Shown here: positions 57,195 to 64,000 of the stretch, one piece after another
Layout: each line of letters opens with the position of its first letter
Numbering within the stretch: position 1 is the first letter of the stretch
NCBI GenBank assembly: GCA_014904985.1
Contig: MU129139.1
Span: forward strand, 2,460-66,459
Direction of reading: 5' to 3'
Length of the DNA stretch: 64,000 nucleotides
From: Hydnum rufescens UP504
Lineage: Eukaryota; Basidiomycota; Agaricomycetes; Cantharellales; Hydnaceae
Position numbers and translations under genes: made by a program
Notes under the pieces: generated by a model
What the model was told of the DNA's origin: nothing
Database searches by the model: none
What the model saw: the letters and a program-made list of their open reading frames with translations, nothing else

Positions 57195-58422
57195 AGCTCT
57201 GACGGGGCATTGCCGACGACAACAGGTTCGCTTCGTTCTTGTTCGTTCGACTGGGAAGATGGTTCTTCGACTAAGACCTCCGGCTGTTTAAACACAAGTG
57301 GCGTAGGTCTGTTTCGCCAAATCTGGCTCCTTCCACAGTTCCTTCTTCTTCTGGCCGATGATATTCGCTATTTCAGCCATCCAAATGGCGTGACTCAGGC
57401 GTGGTTGGAATTATCGAGTTCCATTGGTGAAAAACACTCTGGATCTCAGCCTTCAAAGCCAGGAACCTTGGGTCTTCGATTGTCGACTTTAACGGACATC
57501 AAAGTGAGTGCCCCGCGAAATAACTCGTTGATCGCAAGGTAATAATCTTCCATTGAAAAGGAATCAGAGTGGATCCTTAATAGGACAGTCTTTTAATGCA
57601 TGAGTCATCTCGACTGCAGTGCATTTGCTGAACGCTAATAGAATCAAATCGTTTGTACACCCCGGATGTTGTCCTTTTGAAGTCTTTGATTAGATCCTCC
57701 GTTCGTTTCGTAAGAACATCCGCCGCGTCATGCACATGCAGAAGTTCTCGATTCAGGATCTCCAATGCGTCTTTGGTTGTTTCCTGGAGATCGTGACATT
57801 CCTTCTCGTAGAATGCCAATCGAGAACCCACAATTCCGACGTTTTTCAAGACTTGGTCGGATACGCTAATAAACGGGTCGCGTTTAACGATTTGAACTGA
57901 GGTAGTTCTATCCTCAGTCGATGTCTCGGGTCTTATTTCTGGTCTCTTCTCAGGCCTTTCTTCAGGAAGACTTGGCAACCCGAGGTTAATATCGCCGGTT
58001 TTGCTCAAGTCTTTCAAGGCTTCAAGAAGCTTGGTACGATCCACAGTCGGAACGGAAGATTCTGGCCTTCCAACGGGTTCAGGCGTATCGGATCTCGAAA
58101 CCGGCTTCTTACTAGACGAATGCCTATCTGCGTTCCTACTTGAGCGCTTTTCCACGCCCCTACTCGGAGGCAGACGGGAACGCCAGTTCTCGAAGCTAGT
58201 CGCTCTATCCGACGTACGTTCCGATGTACGATGCGAAGATCCTTTCTTCTCACTAGGCCTGTACGAGTTGAAACAGCGGGGCGGAAAACGTTCTGCCATG
58301 TTGCAGTCGAAGGTAAGGAATTCGGGGTTTGTTAAATCACTAGTCGTCATTATGATCTCAGTTAACCCATCGTTCCCAATTAGTCGATGTGTTCCTTCAA
58401 TGTAGGAATGCTCCGATTTCAC
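57195..58422 (-). CDS. gypsy-2 third ORF, coiled-coil protein
   Basis: Overlaps the integrase frame end by four bases in another frame. The open part (58422-57577, 281 codons) has a Ser/Arg-rich N-terminal third, then a helical region. The helical region includes RTKLLEALKDLSKTGDI and a long coiled-coil-like stretch at about 57840-57660 (LAFYEKECHDLQETTKDALE and continuing). Coding-like sequence seems to continue in other frames to about 57195. The first codon in the open frame is GTG, so the true start is unclear; expression by frameshift from pol is possible. Function unknown; no membrane segment seen. Confidence 0.55.
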
Positions 58423-60224
58423 AGAACCGATACTTCAGTATGCATCATCGGAGTTCCTAACCAAAGATTCGCACAAAGACGCTTCGATGTCGTGCCCCAA
58501 GGCAACCAGTTAAACAGCTCAGGTACGAAGTTAATCCCATTCGGGAATCGGGTCTGATCGTTTTCCTCGTTTAGCTTTCCGCGGCTGTAATCCCATAACT
58601 CGCGTTCTTCTTCGATAAACGGGTCTAGATCGTCATCTTCTTCCTTTATAGGTTCATAACCTAAGGCGCGACGTTTGGCCGCCTCGTATTTCGACTTCCA
58701 GAACTCGATTTGTTCGTCTGGATCCGTTATCTCCCAAGGCCTAAGCCTGCGTCGGTCACCCAGTCTGGCTGCAGAGGATATCACAAGATCTTCCTCGTAA
58801 TAATTCCATACGGGTTTCGTAACGATAGGTTCCGTGTTCTCTCGAAAATGGTAAAGCTTTAATCTTTTCCAGGCTATTGGCTTGCGCAAGACGACACCAT
58901 CGGGTTGTTGTACGATATACGCGCCAGACGGCCTTCGTTGAACGATTATAAACGGTCCGTACCATTTAGCCATTCCTTTTTGACCATGCTGAGTATCTAG
59001 GGCCTCGTTATAAACAATAACCCATTCTCCTGGGCGATATTCCCCGGATCTCATTCGCGCTGCGTGTTTCCGATTGAAGGCAGCAGCTGCTTTCCTTCGC
59101 GAGTTTTCGTTTGCTAACACGGCCTTGTCTAGTAGATCATCTCATTTGCTGATCTGCAAAATCCTTAACACAAGAAGGTCTTCGGTACTTTTTACAGATG
59201 GCCAATCCAAAGAGTGGAAAGTGCGGTCTTTAATGTCGTGGGGCATAAGCGGGTGCTGGCCATACAGCAAATAATAGGGAGTATATCCCGTGTTTCATTT
59301 GACTGTCACCCGATCAGCCCAGATAGCATGGCCTAAATAGTCAGGCCAATCATAGATTTGGATTGACGATATCTTCCATAGCGCGTTAATCCATACAGCG
59401 TGTCCGCGTTCGGATTTTCCGTTTGCTTGAGGATTATAAGGTGATATTTTAACAACAGGCACCTTATATTTCTGCATGAGGCCCTCAACGGCTCCCTTGA
59501 ACTCAGATCCGTTATCGATTGTAAGCTGGAAAATGCAGCCATATCGACACATGATGTCGAATAAAAAGTCGGCAATCTTGTCTGACGACAAAGCTTTCAG
59601 CTTCGTAGCCTCGAGAAACCCGGTAAGATTGTCAACTAGATCAACAACATATCTAAACCCGTGTTTCCCTTTAGGCATATGGACCGAGTCCATATCGAAT
59701 CGCCTGAGTAACGTGCGAGTATACTGCGGTTGAATAGGAATCGTATTCCTGTAAGTCGATCGCATTTGGCATTCATGGCAAGTCAGGCAGTACTGAGCGA
59801 CAAAATTGTACATGTTAGGCCACCAGTACGAGTCTCTGACTTTACGAAAGGTCGGGTCTCGCCCTCGATGTCTGGATTCGTCGTGCGCGTCTCGACAAAT
59901 CCTAGTACGGATCTCTTTGCTCAATACAACTTGAAGAGGCGGCTTGTCACCATTACGTCGCCAGAGCATTTGTTCCAGAATAAAGAAGTGCCTAGCCTGG
60001 TTGGCTATGTGGTTCCTTCGCTTTCGATCCTCAGGAAGCTTTAGACTCGTAAGGTACGCCAGGATTTCATCCCAGTATTCGGAAGTGTCGTACTCATAGA
60101 TCTTATGCTTATGAGTTAACTTCTTTGTTGACTCGTCTTCAGCAGGTACGAATGCTTCGCCCTCAAAGGCTTCGAGCGAGAATTCATCATCCGGAGTTTC
60201 GCTAGACACACAATCGGGTTGCAC
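58419..60224 (-). pseudogene. int: gypsy-2 integrase with two in-frame TGA codons
   Basis: One frame from 60224 to 58419. Zinc domain with H-x4-H (AHDESRH) and C-x2-C (CLTCHEC) at about 59950-59770. Catalytic Asp at 59690-59688, Asp at 59516-59514 and Glu at 59411-59409, with 34 residues between the last two. TGA codons at 59297-59295 and 59144-59142 interrupt the frame; both stand where Arg (CGA) is plausible, so CpG deamination can explain them. The C-terminal GPF module (KWYGPFIIVQRRPSGAY) lies near 58960, followed by an acidic tail. Confidence 0.85.
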
Positions 60225-62112
60225 CCAATCGACTTCAAGAGAGTTTCTTCTCCCGATAATCGATTCAAGGTCGTAAATCGCAAGATCGGGTCTTCCACAG
60301 TGTCTGAGGTTTCAGATAAGTCGTCTTTTGGTACTTTGACCAGCTTGATAGTCTCGCTAATATCAGACTCTGCTTCAGATTCGTCCGAATCTTGACTCGC
60401 TTGTGGACGTCGCGATAAACCGTCTGGGCCTCGATGTTTTGAAGCAGGCGAATGCATCACTTCAAAATCAAAAAGCAATATGTACGAGATCCATCTTGTC
60501 ATTGCCGCATTGGGTAAGCCCGGATTGTTGATCATCTTTGCTATGTAGCTTGCGTCTAGCACAAGGCGGAAGTGGATTCCGTGTAGTCTGTATCGTTCGG
60601 CATTCAAGGCACGAAAAACCCCGTACAGTTCCAATTTGGGCTGTGAATAGCGACTCTCGGTATTGTTGAAGGTAAGTGATCCGAAATTAATCGGATAATC
60701 AACGTTATTCGACTTGTTGGCTGACTACCCAGCCACATCCCGTAGTAGACGAGTCCACTGCGATGGAAACAAGGCCATAGTCGTCATTTCGTTGCGATTT
60801 CGATACGACAGCTCGCGCAAGATCGTAGTCGATTGCCTTAATTGGTACAGCCGTCGCGGCTAGTCGTTTCAACTCGTCTAAGGAGCACTGTGCTTCCTGG
60901 CTCCAAGCAAACTCGCTAGGTGCCATTTTCCGAGTTAACAACGTAAGAGGCTTTGCTATTATCGCAAAGTCTTTAATCCAACGTCTTACGACTCCAACAG
61001 TTCCGAGGAATCCTCGAACTTCCGTTGAATTGTCACAGGTGGGCCATTTTCGAAGTTTGGCATTAATCTCATGCGATACATGGGCTCCTTCTTTAGAGAC
61101 GACGGCTCCAAGAAGCGCAAGTCGGGGTGTAGCAATAATGGCCTTCTGGCCTGCGATAGTAGCACCAGAGACTTTAACTCGTATTAAAGCTCTTGTAACA
61201 TCGTAGCAAACTCGAAAATAAAGCGGCGAATTTGCTTGTTCTCGGGAATTGAACGTTGCCATAGTCAGACCGGGGTCCCATTCCCGCACAGTCGTCTACA
61301 AAGACATTGGCACGATCTGGTGCCATAGATCCGATCATATGTGAGGTCGCGCGACAAAAGACTTGCATAGAATTGGTGTAGCCTTGAGGTAATCTTGTAA
61401 GTCTAAGCGGCCCCAGAGCGTATCCATGAAAGGTCGTTAGATCGCGGGATTTCTCAGCCAATAAATAGCTGTCATATCCGCTCTTAAGATCACAAATACA
61501 GTAGCAGGTTCGTCCCGTGAATTGTTCTATCATTTCGTCGATACGAGGTGGAAGACCGGCGTCACGGATAGTCACAGCGTTCAGGGGCTGTAAATCATGC
61601 ACCAGTCGCAAGAAACCGGACTTCTTTTCGACTGCAAAGATAGCTGAACGATAGGATGAAGCGGATCGCTCATACTTTCCGCTATCAAACTGTTCCTGGA
61701 GCAATTTCGAAACCTCGTCCATTCGACCGAGAGGAATTCTTATGTTTTTCCTCATCCAAGGTTCATGAGGTACGGTCGGCATTTCATACGGAGGAAAATA
61801 TTCCGTATTAAAGGTTCCTCTTTCGTGTTCCTCAAACGCAAAGGCATCGCCGTGTGTAACGATCAAGTGAGCAATAAGCTCAGTTTCCGGTTTGGTTAGG
61901 AAACCCGTAGGAATCTTGTCCAAAATATAGGTAAGACGTTCCCTTGTTATTCGTTCCGTATATTGAATATCCTCTAGCTTGATAGGATTCGTCGGCAGGG
62001 ATGGAAATTCCCCGAGTTTCAACGGATTGAAGACTAAGGCGCGAAAATCCGGATTATACGACGCTACCGGATGGACTTTCTTCCCAACAGGTTTGTATTT
62101 CCGGTTGCCCAT
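60116..62112 (-). pseudogene. pol: gypsy-2 reverse transcriptase and RNase H
   Basis: RT begins MGNRKYKPVGKKVHPV at 62112. Palm motifs include LRLVHDLQPLNAV near 61590, DLKSGYDSYLL near 61480 and the catalytic FVDD with the Asp pair at 61291-61296. A frame change at about 61280 leads to the thumb/connection (RGFLGTVGVVRRWIKDFA near 61000). RNase H starts with VSIAVDSSTTG near 60760. Another frame change near 60700 leads to SRYSQPKLELYGVFRALN and the C-terminal RNase H part, LSRRPQ near 60410, and an acidic linker. Catalytic residues remain but three frames are needed, so it is scored as disrupted. Confidence 0.8.
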
Positions 62113-62141
62113 GATATATCTTGCGATCTCCTCGGCCGGAC

Positions 62142-64000
62142 CTATTGTACGGCGAATGAAAGACCGTTATTTATAAGGGCTTTCATTAATCGAGCCTCCA
62201 ATTGGTTGTCCTGGATCAAGTTTTGAACATGATACGCTGTTCGGAGGGCGTCAAGAATGACAGGTGCGTGTAAAGCTTGATTAAGAATGTCCGGATCGTG
62301 GTTAACAGGCCTCAGCTTTATAAGCTTGCCTCCCATGTCCGACAGAATTGAAGATATATTTGTAGGAAATTCCGGAATTTCTTCAAAGGTTTCCACTTCA
62401 GCAGAACAGCTGTTTGAAGCGGACTTCGCACGACATTTGACTAATTCGATAGGAAGGACGTTCCTAGGTGCCGACATTATTGGCAGCGTCACTTTAACGG
62501 AACGTCCAGTGTCTCGATCTCCGTCTTGCCATATTTGGAGATTCATCCCAGATCCGTGAGTGTAATCGATTCTGGCCGAGTACGAAAATAACCATGGTTG
62601 TCCTAGAATTACTTCTTTGGACCCAATGTCGTCGGGCGTTATAAAGAAATTGTGGTGGAGTGGAACTCCTCCAACGTGTACCGGAACGTCGCGACAAAGC
62701 CCAACAAGATTAACTTGGTGGCCAGAAACTCCGCGCAGATGCCAGTCTTTTCCTGAAGGATCCATCGGGAGCTCCAATTTGACTTGAGTCGCCTGTCCCA
62801 TCATGTTCAACTCGCTTCCATTATCGATTAACATTGTACATGGTCGACCCATAATTGTGCCTTGGATTTTAGCCGTTACCATAGCCAAAAAGGACGGGCT
62901 AAACGAATAATCCGAATTTTTCGTATTGAAGACGCGGTCATGTTCAATTTTAAGCTGACGTTTATAATATTCTTCAGCTTGTTCATCGGTATTCGACGTG
63001 TATTCGGTATCATCAGAAAGGTATTCATCTGATGTTTCGTTATCAGAGTCGACTTGGATTAAACCAATAGTACGTATGTCTTTTGGAGGACGATTGACAT
63101 ATGGGCGCTTAGGTCCCTTTTTGGCATCAAGCGGTTTGATTCCGTACTCCGCTGAGCTAATCGAAACCTCAACGTTCTTGACTCGTGGATCCTCTGCCGT
63201 GACTGGCACCCTCTGGGTTTTAGTAGCAATCTGCAGCCGCCTACACAGCTCAAAGGAAGACCCAAGGACATCGCCGAGCCTAACGGATACTTGTTTCTCC
63301 ATCAAAGACTTGAATAAGTCCTCGACATTAACGGCTTCTTGTAACTCGCTGGCAAACCGGTACGTGGGCGAAGCTCGCTTTCTTGGTACATCATTCTTTT
63401 CGTGGACCGTGACAACATCTTCGAGGGTAGGTCTAACCCTCCTTTTTGACTTGGATTCCTTTTCCTTCCGCAAATCCGTACCTGGCGGGTTGTGAACACG
63501 AGGACTAGTCGGCGTCCCATCACCCATCACGACATCTTCGTCAGGAAGAGCTTTATCCCGCTTCAAGATGGTCACGGGCTGCTTAGCAGACTCTGATAAG
63601 CCCTTCTGTTCATCAGATGCACGGGCATCGCGTTTGGACGAGCTAGGCGTCATATCTTGTGGCAACATAGGCTTTTGCTGACTTGCATCTTTAACAGGCA
63701 CTTCAACATAAGCGCGATTAGGCCGTTCGGATCGTTCGGGTCGCTTTCCCTTTGGATCGTCCTTATCATACGGTTCTGTTCGCTTCTGACCTCGGTTTTG
63801 GGCTCGCTCAGCCGGGAAAACATCATACTCGTATTCCCCAAACGTCGCGAACTCGTGGTTAAAGGAGTTATACCTTGGTGAGCCATCCGCTTCAACGTTA
63901 GAGGCATTCGCTATTTGTTCCTGCAGAACTCGGGCGACGCCTCCTTTATCCACGTCACCACGAGGCAAATCCGAGCCATCGAACTTCACGAGACGTCCCT
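62142..64000 (-). CDS. gypsy-2 Gag/protease polyprotein, partial
   Basis: Open from the window edge to 62142 (about 619 codons), no start in view. The first 200 residues are charged, Lys/Asp/Pro-rich and probably disordered. A segment at about 63260-63370 (VEDLFKSLMEKQVSVRLGDVLGSS) resembles the DUF4100-type region of Agaricomycete gypsy Gag-protease proteins. The retropepsin-like active site is IDNGSELNMM with the Asp codon at 62823-62825; Asn replaces the usual Ser or Thr after Asp. VILGQPWLF at about 62610 is the typical C-terminal protease motif. The C-terminal 150 residues are a linker to RT, which lies in another frame starting 30 bases further on. Confidence 0.75.
   Translation of the reverse strand, partial: GRLVKFDGSDLPRGDVDKGGVARVLQEQIANASNVEADGSPRYNSFNHEFATFGEYEYDVFPAERAQNRGQKRTEPYDKDDPKGKRPERSERPNRAYVEVPVKDASQQKPMLPQDMTPSSSKRDARASDEQKGLSESAKQPVTILKRDKALPDEDVVMGDGTPTSPRVHNPPGTDLRKEKESKSKRRVRPTLEDVVTVHEKNDVPRKRASPTYRFASELQEAVNVEDLFKSLMEKQVSVRLGDVLGSSFELCRRLQIATKTQRVPVTAEDPRVKNVEVSISSAEYGIKPLDAKKGPKRPYVNRPPKDIRTIGLIQVDSDNETSDEYLSDDTEYTSNTDEQAEEYYKRQLKIEHDRVFNTKNSDYSFSPSFLAMVTAKIQGTIMGRPCTMLIDNGSELNMMGQATQVKLELPMDPSGKDWHLRGVSGHQVNLVGLCRDVPVHVGGVPLHHNFFITPDDIGSKEVILGQPWLFSYSARIDYTHGSGMNLQIWQDGDRDTGRSVKVTLPIMSAPRNVLPIELVKCRAKSASNSCSAEVETFEEIPEFPTNISSILSDMGGKLIKLRPVNHDPDILNQALHAPVILDALRTAYHVQNLIQDNQLEARLMKALINNGLSFAVQ

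Larger units (their letters stand above)
57110..64000 (-). mobile_element. Second Ty3/gypsy element (gypsy-2), runs off the right edge
   Basis: Order on the minus strand: Gag-protease (from beyond 64000 to 62142), RT and RNase H, integrase with GPF module, then an extra coiled-coil ORF. There is no chromodomain. The protein style (linker rich in Lys/Asp, IDNGSE protease, KYKPV-start RT) differs from gypsy-1. Lesions are few: frame changes near 62140, 61280, 60700 and 60200, and two TGA codons in the integrase. CpG content is normal, so it is relatively young. Confidence 0.9.

Overview
The window looks like transposon-rich nuclear DNA of a mushroom-forming basidiomycete (Agaricomycete). The evidence is genes split by GT-AG introns of about 45-80 bases, a Zn2Cys6 transcription factor, an MLKL-like helical-domain gene pair, chromodomain Ty3/gypsy elements with collagen-like Gag, and pervasive nested retrotransposons. 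The species cannot be named from sequence alone. Only about 15 kb (16-39 kb) looks like host gene space; the rest is mobile DNA in several states of decay.

Layout: 0.5-1.2 kb, solo LTR. 4.3-15.2 kb, a plus-strand Ty3/gypsy chromovirus (Gag with zinc knuckle, DSG protease, RT, RNase H, D,D(35)E integrase, chromodomain) followed by about 2.5 kb of extra coding-like sequence where an env would sit, then a 579-bp 3' LTR. 15.4 kb, a near-perfect foldback palindrome. 16.1-23.6 kb, a 3.3-kb tandem duplication carrying two copies of a gene predicted to encode an MLKL-type helical domain plus a degenerate kinase-like domain. 23.6-25.8 kb (-), a multi-span membrane RING-H2 E3 ligase. 26.7-27.8 kb (-), a hemerythrin-like gene. 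29.8-31.2 kb (-), a decayed Hsp70/Lhs1-like fragment. 31.3-31.9 kb, a small inverted-repeat element. 35.9-39.1 kb (+), a Zn2Cys6 regulator.

40-56 kb is a layered graveyard. A solo LTR (target duplication GACTC) has a complete Ty1/copia element (target duplication CAACA) inserted exactly at its 3' edge. Next comes a LINE with RNase H split by a 7.2-kb block of complex repeats with hairpins and an assembly gap. Then two solo LTRs of the same family as the first gypsy element lie in or beside a minisatellite. Most of this block is strongly CpG-depleted. The 5' LTR of the copia element is not, while its 3' LTR has lost 13 of 14 CpGs, so the depletion has a sharp edge near 40.9 kb.

57-64 kb (-) is a second Ty3/gypsy element of a different lineage, running off the right end. 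Its polyprotein is broken by a few frame changes and by two in-frame TGA codons.

The host genes show no obvious joint pathway. The most interesting are the MLKL-like pair (candidate cell-death or immune-type proteins by architecture) and the nearby membrane RING ligase. The most interesting large-scale signal is the CpG-depletion boundary.
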